Assembly: GCF_000497445.1 (NCBI RefSeq)
Contig: NZ_CM002285.1
Location: 2,600,623 to 2,664,622 of the forward strand
DNA from: Streptomyces roseochromogenus subsp. oscitans DS 12.976
GTDB taxonomy: Bacteria > Actinomycetota > Actinomycetes > Streptomycetales > Streptomycetaceae
Direction: 5' to 3'
DNA length: 64,000 bases
The translations under genes were made by a program, and so were the position numbers. Positions 34,007 to 43,402 of the stretch are shown piece by piece. The notes below the pieces were generated by a model. The model saw only the letters and a program-made list of their open reading frames with translations, was not told the origin of the DNA and made no database searches. Positions within the stretch are counted from its first letter, which is position 1. Each line of letters opens with the position of its first letter.

Positions 34007-37000
34007 GTGGCAAAGCGTGTGGTGATGACAGAACCGACAGCTGCGGGCACATCTGAATTCGCTGGGCAAATCGCCAAGTTGGCCGCGTTTCGAAACAACC
34101 AACTGCAACGTCAACCGTCGGACCGTGCGTTGGCTGAAGCCGTCGGGGTCAGCCCGACCACGATCGGGGACTGGTTGCGCGCCGTCCGGTTTCCCCAGCG
34201 GGTCGAATTACTGCTGGACTTGGTACGGGCAGTGCAGTTACAGGCTGAGCACGCAGGGCTAGCCGACGCCCCAACGGCTACGGAGCTCCTGAGTGCGCAG
34301 CGGTGGCGTCTCCTGTACCAAGCCGAGGCTCAACTGCGCGCGCACGGGACAAGCGCAGCGGTGGCAGCTCAGCAGGGCCGTGCGGTGCTGGAGCGTATGC
34401 GACCGGGCCAACCGTTGGGCGCGATATCCGACCCCTTTCATCTTGAAGTACACCACGCCATCGACTCTTCGGTTGCGGGTCTGCCAATGCTTCCGCCATA
34501 CGTTCCGCGCGAGCACGACTACCGGCTGGCCAAGGTAGTGGCGCAGGCTGCCGCTGGTGAGAGCCGGATCGCGGTGCTGGTGGGCGGGTCCTCGACCGGC
34601 AAGACGCGAGCCTGCTGGGAAACACTGAAGACGCTACGCGCTCAAGATGAGCCCTGGCGGCTGTGGCACCCCATCGATCCCTCCCGACCCGACGCTGCCC
34701 TAGCTGAACTACCCAACATCGCTCCACATACAGTGGTCTGGCTTAACGAGGCCCAGTTCTACTTGGCGCCTGACAGGCTCGGAGAGCAAGTTGCCGCGGG
34801 GCTGCGGAATCTCCTACGCGAGCCGGGGCGAGGGCCGATCCTCGTGCTGGCTACCTTGTGGCCGGAGCACTGGAGCACGCTGACTACGCGTACCAAGCCG
34901 GACCTGCATGCCCACGCACGAGAGTTGTTGGACGGGCACAAGATCAAAGTGCCGGATGGATTCACCGGCGACGACCTTGCCGAGCTGGCAGACAACGCCA
35001 ATCTCGATCCCCGACTCGGCGAGGCGGCCGAGAACGCTCGCAACGGTCAGATCACCCAGTACCTGGCCGGGGTACCGGTCCTATTGGACCGGTACCACGA
35101 AGCCCCTCCTGCAACCAAGGCACTCGTCCAGGCTGCCATGGACGCCCGTCGTCTCGGCGCCGGCCCTCGGCTGCCATTGGCACTGCTGGCAGAGGCCGCG
35201 CCTGGTTACCTCACCGACCTAGAGTGGGATCAGACCAGCGACGACTGGCTGCAACAGGCCTTGGAGTACACCGCCACCGCATGCAACGGCATCCCCGGAA
35301 TCCTTATCCCCGTCAAAGCCGGTACACCTCCCAACCAACGCAACCGTCGCATGGGCACCCTCACTGCCGGGCGCCAGCCCGAATCCGGGCACGCAACGCT
35401 GTACCGGCTGGCTGACTACCTCGACCAGTACGGCCGCCGCCACCGCGTCGACGACATCCCTCCCATCGCCTTCTGGACCGCAGCCGCCTCCCACGCCCAC
35501 CCCGCTGACCTCACAGCACTCGGCAACGCAGCCTGGCAGCGCGGCCTCTATCGCGACGCCGCCCAGCTCCACAAACACGCCATCACCCACGGCGCCCAAG
35601 ACGCCTCTCCCACGCTCGTCGCTCATCTCCACACCCTGCATCCCGATGACCGCCGCCCGGCCCAATGGGTCACAGTCAACATCGCTTTTGACGACCCGGG
35701 TCATGTGATCAAGCTACTCGGCAGATTTCACGGGGGTCCTGCGGACGAACAGCTAACCGCCTTGGCCGAGCAAGCCGCCACCCGCGTCGCCCTCGACGAT
35801 GGGCAACAAGTGGCCAGGCTGCTGAGCAAGTTGCGGGAAGTGGAGGCAGACGAACAGATCACCGCACTGCTGGCCCGCGACCCCGCCACCCACGTCGCCA
35901 TCGACGATGCGGACCAAGTGGCCACGCTGCTGAGCAAGTTGCGGGAAGTGGAGGCAGACGAACAGATCGCTGCACTGCTGGCCCGCGACCCCGCCACCCA
36001 CATCGCTCTCAATGACCTGGACTCGGTGGCTTGGCTGCTGAAGGGACTACGGGAGGCAGAGGCAGATGAACAGGTTACGGCCCTGGCCGAGCGAGCCGCT
36101 GCATACGCGGCTCTAGACGACCCGGGCGGGGTGGCCGAGCTGCTGTGGCAACTGCGGCAGGCTGGAGCAGACGAACAGATCGCTGCACTGCTGGCCCGCG
36201 ACCCCGTGGCCCACGTCAACATCCCTCTCGACAACCCATTCGCTGTGCCCTCGTTGCTGGAGTCCCTTCGGCAGGTTGGAGCGGACAAGCAGGTGACAGC
36301 GCTGCTCACCCGTTCCCCAGCCCCCCATGTCGACGTAGCTCTCGACGACCCCGTTGCTGTGGCCAGCTTGCTGAACGAACTGAACGAATCTGAGGCAGAG
36401 GAACTCATCAGTGCGCTGCTCGCCCGCGACCCTGCCACCCACGTCGCCATCGACGATGCGCAACAAGTGGCCACACTGCTGTGGGAACTGCGGGAGGCTG
36501 GAGCAGACGAACAGATCGCTGCACTCCTGGCCCGCGACCCCGCCACCCATGTCACCATGGATGATGCGAACGCCGTTGGCCAGCTGCTGTCGATATTCCA
36601 GTTGACGGCAGCAGACGAGCAAGTCACCAGACTGCTGGTCCGCGACCCCGCCACCCACGTCGCGCTTAACGGGGGTTTGGCCGTACTGCTGCAGGTACTG
36701 CGGGAAGTCGGAGCGGAGGAACAGGTTGCAAAGCTGCTGGCCCGCGACCTCGCCACCCACGCCGATATTGAAATAGGCAACCCGCCCACTGTGCCAAGGC
36801 TGTTGGAAGAACTGCACAACGCACAGGCTGACGAACAGGTCGCCACGTTGGCCGAGCGAGCTGTCATCCACCTCCCTCTCGACAACGCCGACGGCGTCGC
36901 CCAACTCCTGGAAATGCTGGTGAAGGTCGGCGCAGACGATCAGATCGCTGCACTCCTGGCGCGCGACCCCGCCACCCACGTCGTCCTCAACGGCACGAAC

Positions 37001-37195
37001 ACCGTCAATTGGCTACTGAACGCTCTACAGGCAGTCGGCGCGGAGGAACAGATCAGCACGCTCATCGAACGTCTGCCTGCCGCAGGTCACATCGATCGAT
37101 TCGTCGAACTCAGTGATCACGAGAAGCGATACAGGTTCGGGCGGGAGCCCGACGGACAGCCTGCCGCCCCCTGGACGTGGGAGGACCTGGAGTGA
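34007..37195 (+). CDS. HTH-NTPase with 13 tandem ~36-residue repeats (STAND-like)
   Basis: 1062 residues from a GTG; an ATG at 34025 is the alternative start. Order of parts: an XRE-like HTH at about residues 36-62 (RALAEAVGVSPTTIGDWLRA); Walker A GGSSTGKT at 193-200; Walker B VVWLNEAQ at 243-250; a sensor-like ATLWPEHWS near 282; a helical middle region; then 13 tandem repeats of about 36 residues from about 565 to 1025 (consensus VALDD..VA.LL..LRE.GADEQI.ALLARDPATH). The C-terminus is YRFGREPDGQPAAPWTWEDL. This layout (NTPase with a repeat sensor) recalls STAND proteins in antiviral defence, but no effector domain is recognised in it. Confidence 0.78.
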   Translation: MAKRVVMTEPTAAGTSEFAGQIAKLAAFRNNQLQRQPSDRALAEAVGVSPTTIGDWLRAVRFPQRVELLLDLVRAVQLQAEHAGLADAPTATELLSAQRWRLLYQAEAQLRAHGTSAAVAAQQGRAVLERMRPGQPLGAISDPFHLEVHHAIDSSVAGLPMLPPYVPREHDYRLAKVVAQAAAGESRIAVLVGGSSTGKTRACWETLKTLRAQDEPWRLWHPIDPSRPDAALAELPNIAPHTVVWLNEAQFYLAPDRLGEQVAAGLRNLLREPGRGPILVLATLWPEHWSTLTTRTKPDLHAHARELLDGHKIKVPDGFTGDDLAELADNANLDPRLGEAAENARNGQITQYLAGVPVLLDRYHEAPPATKALVQAAMDARRLGAGPRLPLALLAEAAPGYLTDLEWDQTSDDWLQQALEYTATACNGIPGILIPVKAGTPPNQRNRRMGTLTAGRQPESGHATLYRLADYLDQYGRRHRVDDIPPIAFWTAAASHAHPADLTALGNAAWQRGLYRDAAQLHKHAITHGAQDASPTLVAHLHTLHPDDRRPAQWVTVNIAFDDPGHVIKLLGRFHGGPADEQLTALAEQAATRVALDDGQQVARLLSKLREVEADEQITALLARDPATHVAIDDADQVATLLSKLREVEADEQIAALLARDPATHIALNDLDSVAWLLKGLREAEADEQVTALAERAAAYAALDDPGGVAELLWQLRQAGADEQIAALLARDPVAHVNIPLDNPFAVPSLLESLRQVGADKQVTALLTRSPAPHVDVALDDPVAVASLLNELNESEAEELISALLARDPATHVAIDDAQQVATLLWELREAGADEQIAALLARDPATHVTMDDANAVGQLLSIFQLTAADEQVTRLLVRDPATHVALNGGLAVLLQVLREVGAEEQVAKLLARDLATHADIEIGNPPTVPRLLEELHNAQADEQVATLAERAVIHLPLDNADGVAQLLEMLVKVGADDQIAALLARDPATHVVLNGTNTVNWLLNALQAVGAEEQISTLIERLPAAGHIDRFVELSDHEKRYRFGREPDGQPAAPWTWEDLE

Positions 37196-37293
37196 TCGAC
37201 GCGGTGTCGGTCGACCGGGGCCCAAATACATGAACGAGGGATCAGTAAGTCGGCTCGCTCGGACAGACGCCCTGTCGAGACCCCAGTGAATTT

Positions 37294-37312
37294 GACGGCC
37301 CAGAGACGGCCC
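37294..37312. repeat. 19-bp direct repeat near right end of element
   Basis: An exact second copy of the repeat at 26079, in the same orientation, 71 bases inside the right att repeat. It is a candidate recombinase arm site. Confidence 0.7.
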
Positions 37313-37382
37313 GACAGCGTGACCCAGTGCCGTTCCCGCGTCAAACACGCAGGTAGGCGCTCGGTCCCGCCAGATCATTGCC

Positions 37383-37434
37383 AGTTCTCCGGGCTTAGGC
37401 ATGGCCTTACCGGTGTCGCAGATCCAATCGGGTG
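37383..37434. repeat. att-like direct repeat, distal side
   Basis: The partner of 25961-26012. It holds a displaced copy of the rlmN start (ATG plus codons 2-7 on the minus strand), after which the frame runs into unrelated element sequence (AMIWRDRAP). Confidence 0.88.
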
Positions 37435-37622
37435 CCCCTCGCGGTCGGCTGCGCCGGAAGCCCACGCGGGCCCGCTGCCGCCTTCGCATCGCCGCTGGGC
37501 CCCTGAGCCGGCCGCTTCGCCCGTTCACGGGCCGGGCGGCCTGTGAAGTTCTGCTGACGAACGGTCGGGTTTCCTGGTCGGGCCTTGTCCCGCCTCCTGG
37601 CTCTGACGTAACCAGATGAGCC

Positions 37623-38294
37623 ATGAACCTTTTCGGCCGCAACTCCTTCCACCGGCGCGCGCAGCCGTCCGCCGCTCCCGTGGCGACCGCCGCCCCGGCG
37701 ACCAGTGCCCGCGCCGGCGCCACCGCCGTCCTGCCCGATCCCGAGCTGGCGGGCCTCACCGGCGACTGGCTGATCGATCCCGCGCACAGCAGGATCGGGT
37801 TCTCCGTGCGACACGCGATGGTGACGACCGTGCGCGGCGCCTTCACGCAGTACGAGAGCCGCCTCCACTTCGACGGCCGCGACCCGACCCGCTCCCGGGC
37901 CGACCTGGTGCTGTACACCGCCAGCGTCGACACCGGCGTCGAGCAGCGCGACGCCCACCTGGTCGGCCGGCAGTTCCTGGACGCCGCCGCCCATCCGCGG
38001 ATGACGTTCACGAGCACGACCGTGCAGCTCGCGAGCCAGGACGTCTACCGGATGACCGGCGATCTCACCATCAAGGACACCACCCGCCCGGTGGACCTGG
38101 AACTCACCTACATCGGTCATGTGACCGACGCGTTCGGTGACGAGCGGGTCGGCTTCGACGGCACCACCACCATCAACCGCTCCGACTGGGGACTTACCTA
38201 TGACGCCCGGCTGGCTCAGGGCGGGTCCATGGTGAGCGAGACGGTCCGCCTCCAGTTCGACATCGCCGCGATCCGCATCACTGCCACGGTCTGA
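37623..38294 (+). CDS. YceI-family lipid-binding-like protein
   Basis: 223 residues. After a variable N-terminal extension of about 45 residues the YceI lipocalin-like barrel starts (LTGDWLIDPAHSRIGFSVRH) and runs to the end with TFTSTTVQLAS, YRMTGDLTIKDTTRPVDLEL and INRSDWGLTYD. Members bind polyisoprenoids or other hydrophobic ligands; there is no clear signal peptide, so it may act in the cytoplasm. It is the first chromosomal gene beyond the element. Confidence 0.9.
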   Translation: MNLFGRNSFHRRAQPSAAPVATAAPATSARAGATAVLPDPELAGLTGDWLIDPAHSRIGFSVRHAMVTTVRGAFTQYESRLHFDGRDPTRSRADLVLYTASVDTGVEQRDAHLVGRQFLDAAAHPRMTFTSTTVQLASQDVYRMTGDLTIKDTTRPVDLELTYIGHVTDAFGDERVGFDGTTTINRSDWGLTYDARLAQGGSMVSETVRLQFDIAAIRITATV

Positions 38295-38366
38295 CATCCG
38301 TACGCACCACAACGGGCCCCCACCCTCCAGCGAGGACGAGGGCCCGTAAGCCGTACGGCAGCAGAC

Positions 38367-39512
38367 TCAGCCCGAGCCGACGAAAACCACCAGAAGAAGC
38401 CACACCACGGGAGCCGTCGGCAGCAGTGAATCCAGCCGGTCCATGATGCCGCCGTGGCCCGGGAGCAAGGTGCCCATGTCCTTGATGCCCAGGTCGCGCT
38501 TGATCATGGACTCGCCGAGGTCGCCCAGCGTGGCGCTGCCCGCGACCGCGAGACCCAGCAGCAGGCCCTGCCACCAGGTGCCGTGGCTGATCAGGAACTG
38601 CATGCACAGCGCGCCCCCGGCCATCGCGAACAGCACCGCGCCCAGCAGGCCCTCGCGGGTCTTGCCGGGGCTGATCCGCGGGGCCAGTTTGTGCTTGCCG
38701 AAGCGCCAGCCGACCGCGTACGCGCCCGTGTCGCTGACGACCGTGAGGAGCAGGAAGGTCAGGACGCGCCAGGGACCGTCCTGCGCGGTCAGCATCATCG
38801 CGACGAAGGTGGCCAGGAACGGCACGTAGAACGCCGCGAAGACACCCGCCGTGACGTCCCTGAGATAGCCCTCCGGCGACTCGGTCATCCGCCAGACCAG
38901 CGCGGCCAGGGCGGTGAGGGCCATGGCGACCCAGGCACCCTCGGCGCCACGGACGTACCCGGCGACCACCATCCCCGCACCGCCGACCGCGAGCGGCACC
39001 AGCGGCGCCTTGATCTGCTTGCGCTCCCGCAGCCTGCTGGTCAGCTCCCACAGGCCGACGACGACGGCGACCGCGATCACCCCGACGAACACGGCCTTCC
39101 TGACGAACAGCGACGCGATGATCACCACACCGAGCCCGACCCCGACCCCTATGGCCGCGCTCAGGTCACGGCCCGCGCTCTTCTTCTGCGGCGCTGGCGC
39201 CGGCTGGTGGGCGTCGGGCATGGGCTCCGGATTCTGGTTCTCGGCCTGGGCGGTCCGGGCCTGCGGGGGCCGGGGGCGGAACTCGTCCTGGAACAAGGGG
39301 CCGCTCAGCCGGGCGGCTCCCCGGTCGCCGTCCTGGTCTCCGCCATACGCGGGTTCGTCGGGCACGATGGGCATGGGGCGAGTGTGCTGCGCCTGAGGCG
39401 CATCGTACGCGGGACCCGCCGGGGCGGCGCCCTGGACAGGCCCGCCCTCGGTGGGCCCCCAGTAGCCGGCCGGCCCCGCCGGTGGCGGCGCCCCCCAGGA
39501 AGAGTCGCTCAT
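38367..39512 (-). CDS. cdsA: phosphatidate cytidylyltransferase
   Basis: 381 residues. An N-terminal Pro/Ala/Asp-rich cytoplasmic extension of about 125 residues precedes about eight membrane helices. The CDP-alcohol synthase signature near the C-terminus is MIKRDLGIKDMGTLLPGHGG followed by IMDRLDS. It makes CDP-diacylglycerol from CTP and phosphatidate for phospholipid synthesis. Its ATG overlaps the frr stop by one base, so the two genes are co-transcribed. Confidence 0.95.
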   Translation of the reverse strand: MSDSSWGAPPPAGPAGYWGPTEGGPVQGAAPAGPAYDAPQAQHTRPMPIVPDEPAYGGDQDGDRGAARLSGPLFQDEFRPRPPQARTAQAENQNPEPMPDAHQPAPAPQKKSAGRDLSAAIGVGVGLGVVIIASLFVRKAVFVGVIAVAVVVGLWELTSRLRERKQIKAPLVPLAVGGAGMVVAGYVRGAEGAWVAMALTALAALVWRMTESPEGYLRDVTAGVFAAFYVPFLATFVAMMLTAQDGPWRVLTFLLLTVVSDTGAYAVGWRFGKHKLAPRISPGKTREGLLGAVLFAMAGGALCMQFLISHGTWWQGLLLGLAVAGSATLGDLGESMIKRDLGIKDMGTLLPGHGGIMDRLDSLLPTAPVVWLLLVVFVGSG

Positions 39513-40069
39513 CAGACTTCGAGCAGTTCCGCTTCCTTGTGCTTCAGGAGCTCGTCCACCTGCGCGACGTACTTCGCGGTGGTGTCGTCCAGCTCCTTCT
39601 CCGCACGGCGGCCCTCGTCCTCGCCGACCTCGCCGTCCTTGACGAGCTTGTCGATGGCGTCCTTGGCCTTGCGGCGCACGGAGCGGATGGAGACCCGGGA
39701 GTCCTCGGCCTTGTGCTTGGCGACCTTGATGTACTCGCGGCGGCGCTCCTCCGTCAGCTCGGGGAACGTCACCCGGATGATGTTGCCGTCGTTGCTGGGG
39801 TTGACGCCCAGGTCGGAGTCGCGGATCGCCTGCTCGATGTTGCGCAGCGCGCTCTTGTCGAAGGGCGTCACGACCGCCATGCGCGGCTCCGGCACGGAGA
39901 ACGAGGCCAGCTGGTTGATCGGCGTCAGGGCACCGTAGTAGTCGGCCACGATCTTGTTGAACATCGCCGGGTGCGCACGGCCGGTGCGGATCGCGGCGAA
40001 GTCCTCCTTGGCGACCACGACGGCCTTCTCCATCTTCTCCTCGGCCTCGAGGAGGGTCTCTTCGATCAC
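39512..40069 (-). CDS. frr: ribosome recycling factor
   Basis: 185 residues, the normal size. The GTG at 40069 is chosen since AGGAG lies upstream and the product then begins [20 protein letters not shown]; longer in-frame starts exist. Family marks are [20 protein letters not shown] and [20 protein letters not shown]. It splits post-termination ribosomes together with EF-G. It follows pyrH and precedes cdsA, the usual order. Confidence 0.97.
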   Translation of the reverse strand: MIEETLLEAEEKMEKAVVVAKEDFAAIRTGRAHPAMFNKIVADYYGALTPINQLASFSVPEPRMAVVTPFDKSALRNIEQAIRDSDLGVNPSNDGNIIRVTFPELTEERRREYIKVAKHKAEDSRVSIRSVRRKAKDAIDKLVKDGEVGEDEGRRAEKELDDTTAKYVAQVDELLKHKEAELLEV

Positions 40070-40253
40070 CACTTGCTCCTGCGTGTCTTGAGTAAGGCCC
40101 GGCTGCGGTTCCTCTATCGGGCGGCGGCCGGCTGCGTCGCGTCTTCTTCCTGCACGGTTCCCGACCGGCAGGACATTGTCCATCCCCCGGCCAGGGCGCG
40201 TCCCGTCCGTCCCCCGGACAGGTGGCGTACCCCGGGCGACGGGGGTGTGCCGG

Positions 40254-41012
40254 TCAGTCCCGGCTGCCCTGGTCGCCCACCAGCGTGCCGATCTTCTCAC
40301 CCTTGACGGCGCGGGCGATATTGCCCTCCGCGAGAAGCTCGAAGACGAGGATCGGGAGCTTGTTGTCGCGGCACAGTGTGATGGCGGTGGCGTCGGCGAC
40401 CTTCAGGTCGCGGGTGATGACCTCGCCGTAGCCGAGGGCGTCGAACTTGACGGCGTCCGGGTTGGTCTTGGGGTCGGAGTCGTACACCCCGTCCACGCCG
40501 TTCTTGCCCATGAGCAGCGCCTCGGCGTCGATCTCCAGGGCGCGCTGGGCGGCGGTGGTGTCGGTGGAGAAGTACGGCATGCCCATACCGGCGCCGAAGA
40601 TGACCACACGGCCCTTCTCCAGGTGGCGCACGGCGCGCAGCGGGATGTACGGCTCGGCGACCTGCCCCATGGTGATGGCGGTCTGCACCCGGGACTGGAT
40701 GCCCTCCTTCTCCAGGAAGTCCTGGAGGGCGAGACAGTTCATCACGGTGCCGAGCATGCCCATGTAGTCGGAGCGGGCGCGGTCCATGCCGCGCTGCTGC
40801 AGCTCGGCGCCGCGGAAGAAGTTGCCGCCGCCGATGACGACCGCGATCTGCGCGCCGTCCCGGACGACGGCCGCGATCTCGCGGGCGATCTTGTGCACCA
40901 CGTCCGGGTCCACGCCCAGGCCCCCGCCGCCGGAGAAGGCCTCTCCGGACAGCTTCAGCAGAAACCGGCCGCGTACTTTGCCGTCGTCGCTCTTCTGGGC
41001 CTTGGTGGTCAT
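40254..41012 (-). CDS. pyrH: UMP kinase
   Basis: 252 residues from the ATG at 41012. It is an amino acid kinase fold: [20 protein letters not shown] at the N-terminus, [20 protein letters not shown] near residue 50, [20 protein letters not shown] near residue 75 and [20 protein letters not shown] near residue 175. It converts UMP to UDP and is regulated by UTP and GTP in bacteria. It is separated from tsf by a strong terminator. Confidence 0.97.
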   Translation of the reverse strand: MTTKAQKSDDGKVRGRFLLKLSGEAFSGGGGLGVDPDVVHKIAREIAAVVRDGAQIAVVIGGGNFFRGAELQQRGMDRARSDYMGMLGTVMNCLALQDFLEKEGIQSRVQTAITMGQVAEPYIPLRAVRHLEKGRVVIFGAGMGMPYFSTDTTAAQRALEIDAEALLMGKNGVDGVYDSDPKTNPDAVKFDALGYGEVITRDLKVADATAITLCRDNKLPILVFELLAEGNIARAVKGEKIGTLVGDQGSRD

Positions 41013-41051
41013 GGAAGATCCCGCCTCTTTCACGTGTTGCACATACGAAGA

Positions 41052-41101
41052 AGGCCATTGCCGATGGGGTCGCTTTTCGCTCCCATGCGCGGCAATGGCC
41101 T
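41052..41101 (-). terminator. terminator after rpsB-tsf
   Basis: An 11-base stem AGGCCATTGCC (transcript sense) with an inner ATGGG/CCCAT extension and a loop, followed by TTCTTCG. It lies between tsf and pyrH. Confidence 0.8.
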
Positions 41102-41239
41102 CCTCGTCAGATCTGCTGCCGTCCGCCGCACGCCGGGGTGTGGCGGTGTACGCGGACGACTGCTTACGACCCTATCGGGATTTCACCGGGGATTGTTCCG
41201 GGATCTCGGTGTGGGTCGCGAGTCGATCGTGGTCCGGAC

Positions 41240-42076
41240 TCAGATGCCGACCTTGATGCGCGAGAAGCGCTTCAGGGTGACACCGGCCTCGTCCAGCACC
41301 TTCTGGACCGACTTCTTGTTGTCCAGCGCGTAGGGCTGGCCGAGCAGCGTGGCGTCCTTGAAGAAGCCGTTGAGGCGACCCTCGACGATCTTCGGCAGGG
41401 CGGCCTCGGGCTTGCCCTCGGCGCGGGTGGTCTCCTCGGCGACGCGGCGCTCGGACTCGACGACCTCGGCCGGCACGTCCTCCTTGGAGAGGTACTTCGG
41501 CGCGAAGGCGGCGATGTGCTGGGCGATGCCCTTGGCGACCTCGGCGTTCGGCTTGTCCAGCTCGACCAGGACACCGATCTGCGGCGGCAGGTCGGGCATG
41601 GTGCGGTGCATGTAGGCGAGCACGTAGCCATCGGCGAACTGCGCGAAGCGGTCCAGGACGATCTTCTCGCCGAGGTTGGCGTTGGCCTCGTCCACGTACG
41701 CCTGGACGGTCTTGCCGGCCTCGATCTCGGAGGCGAGCAGGGCCTCGATGTCGGCCGGGGAGGTCTTGGCGACGTGCTCGGCGATCGCGGCGGCGACGGC
41801 CTGGAACTTCTCACCCTTGGCGACGAAGTCCGTCTCGCACTTCAGCTCGACCAGGACGCCGGAGGAGTTGTCGTCGGCGATGACGGAGACCACGGCGCCG
41901 TTCTCGGCGGAGCGGCCCTCGCGCTTGGCGACGCCCTTCTGGCCCTTGATGCGCAGCGCTTCGACGGCCTTGTCGACGTTGCCCTCGGCCTCGTCCAGCG
42001 CCTTCTTGCAGTCCATCATGCCGGCGCCGGTGAGCTCACGGAGCTTCTTGACGTCGGCGGCGGTGTAGTTCGCCAT
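41240..42076 (-). CDS. tsf: translation elongation factor Ts
   Basis: 278 residues from the ATG at 42076 (MANYTAADVKKLRELTGAGM). The nucleotide-exchange core TDFVAKGEKFQAVAAAIAEH is present, and the C-terminal part ends LDEAGVTLKRFSRIKVGI. It releases GDP from EF-Tu. The order rpsB-tsf is universal. A 10-base hairpin sits between the two genes and may tune their ratio. Confidence 0.97.
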   Translation of the reverse strand: MANYTAADVKKLRELTGAGMMDCKKALDEAEGNVDKAVEALRIKGQKGVAKREGRSAENGAVVSVIADDNSSGVLVELKCETDFVAKGEKFQAVAAAIAEHVAKTSPADIEALLASEIEAGKTVQAYVDEANANLGEKIVLDRFAQFADGYVLAYMHRTMPDLPPQIGVLVELDKPNAEVAKGIAQHIAAFAPKYLSKEDVPAEVVESERRVAEETTRAEGKPEAALPKIVEGRLNGFFKDATLLGQPYALDNKKSVQKVLDEAGVTLKRFSRIKVGI

Positions 42077-42183
42077 GAGTCTGTGAGTCTTTCTCGAAGT
42101 CTGGAAGATCTTCAGGTCAGCACGGTCTTGCATGCCACATGTAGCCGCGGAACACATCCGTCGTGCCGACCTACGGGTGAACA

Positions 42184-42238
42184 GCGGGGGCGGACTTAAC
42201 CGCGCCGGTGGCGCGATGGGATGCCGTACCGCCCCCGC
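42184..42238 (-). terminator. hairpin between rpsB and tsf (attenuator candidate)
   Basis: Stem GCGGGGGCGG (42184-42193) pairs with 42229-42238, with an inner GCGCC/GGCGC stem. It lies 15 bases after the rpsB stop and may allow partial termination before tsf. Confidence 0.6.
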
Positions 42239-42252
42239 CGTCAACGCGTGCG

Positions 42253-43131
42253 TCAGGCCTGCTCGCCCTCGGCGGGCTTCTCCTCGGCCGGAGCGGCCTC
42301 GGCAGCCGGAGCCTCGGCGGCAGGGGCCTCGGCGGCGGCCGGAGCCTCGTCAGCCTTCTTCTCACCCTCGAGCAGGTCGCGCTCCCACTCGGCGAGCGGC
42401 TCGCCCGCGGCCTTCTCGCCCTTCTCACCGGCGGCCACGCCGGAACGGGCGATGAGGCCCTCGGCGACGGCGTCGGCGATCACACGGGTGAGCAGGGTGA
42501 CGGAGCGGATCGCGTCGTCGTTGCCCGGGATCTTGTAGTCGACCTCGTCGGGGTCGCAGTTGGTGTCGAGGATGGCGACGACCGGGATGTTCAGCTTCCG
42601 GGCCTCGCCGACCGCGATGTGCTCCTTCTTGGTGTCCACGATCCAGACGGCGCTCGGCACCTTCTGCATCTCGCGGATACCACCGAGGGTCTTCTCCAGC
42701 TTGGCCTTCTCGCGCGAGAGCACGAGAAGCTCCTTCTTGGTCAGACCGGACGCGGCGACGTCCTCGAAGTCGATCTGCTCGAGCTCCTTGAGGCGCTGCA
42801 GACGCTTGTAGACGGTCGAGAAGTTGGTGAGCATGCCGCCCAGCCAGCGCTGGTTGACGTAGGGCATGCCGACGCGGGTGGCCTGCTCGGCGATGGCCTC
42901 CTGCGCCTGCTTCTTGGTGCCGACGAACATGACCGTGCCGCCGTGGGCGACGGTCTCCTTGACGAACTCGTAGGCGCGGTCGATGTACGACAGCGACTGG
43001 AGCAGGTCGATGATGTAGATGCCGTTGCGCTCGGTGAAGATGAAGCGCTTCATCTTCGGGTTCCAGCGACGGGTCTGGTGACCGAAGTGGACGCCGCTCT
43101 CCAGCAGCTCCCGCATCGTGACGACGGCCAT
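42253..43131 (-). CDS. rpsB: 30S ribosomal protein S2
   Basis: 292 residues from the ATG at 43131 ([20 protein letters not shown]). The S2 signature is complete: [31 protein letters not shown] and [20 protein letters not shown]. The last 35 residues are an Ala/Glu/Pro-rich low-complexity tail, as in other Streptomyces S2 proteins. First gene of the rpsB-tsf operon, divergent from the M23 peptidase gene. Confidence 0.97.
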   Translation of the reverse strand: MAVVTMRELLESGVHFGHQTRRWNPKMKRFIFTERNGIYIIDLLQSLSYIDRAYEFVKETVAHGGTVMFVGTKKQAQEAIAEQATRVGMPYVNQRWLGGMLTNFSTVYKRLQRLKELEQIDFEDVAASGLTKKELLVLSREKAKLEKTLGGIREMQKVPSAVWIVDTKKEHIAVGEARKLNIPVVAILDTNCDPDEVDYKIPGNDDAIRSVTLLTRVIADAVAEGLIARSGVAAGEKGEKAAGEPLAEWERDLLEGEKKADEAPAAAEAPAAEAPAAEAAPAEEKPAEGEQA

Positions 43132-43402
43132 GGCCGTATTCTCCTTGGTTCTCGGTTGTGCCGCGGATGCCGGACGGCTCCCGCGCCTGACGCCCGCGAC
43201 GCGCCTTGCCGCTAGGACCGAGAGGCGCTGACACCGACCGCTTGACCGGCCCGGTGTCGGGGCGTGCGAAGTCGACCCGGTGACCCGGATCGCCAGAAGA
43301 AGTGTACGGGACCGGCGAGGCAGCAGGTGACGCCCCTGTCCACAACCGGGGTGCGGTCCACAGTCTCCGGCCATGATCGACGGGGTACGGGAGGGTTTTC
43401 AC

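Larger units (their letters stand above)
25961..37434. mobile_element. integrated element in the 5' end of rlmN (about 11.4 kb)
   Basis: The element is bounded by a 52-bp direct repeat with 3 mismatches (25961-26012 and 37383-37434) holding the first codons of rlmN and about 30 bases upstream of it. A 19-bp repeat lies inside each end. Cargo genes are visibly richer in A/T-ending codons than neighbours and are accessory in kind: SLATT-like, HNH, zinc-ribbon membrane protein, nested IS, NTPase. No integrase, excisionase, Rep or transfer gene is recognised. It may be a stranded remnant after IS-linked deletion. Confidence 0.85.
37196..37622. other. right end of element and native rlmN upstream DNA
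   Basis: The stretch contains the 19-bp end repeat, the att-like repeat and, beyond 37434, chromosomal DNA that presumably lay upstream of rlmN before insertion. No gene is seen. Confidence 0.6.

Noticed and set aside
35700..37050. Regularly spaced repeats that could suggest a CRISPR or satellite array
   Set aside because: The repeats are in frame in one long protein and vary mainly at synonymous and surface positions; period and sequence fit a protein repeat domain.
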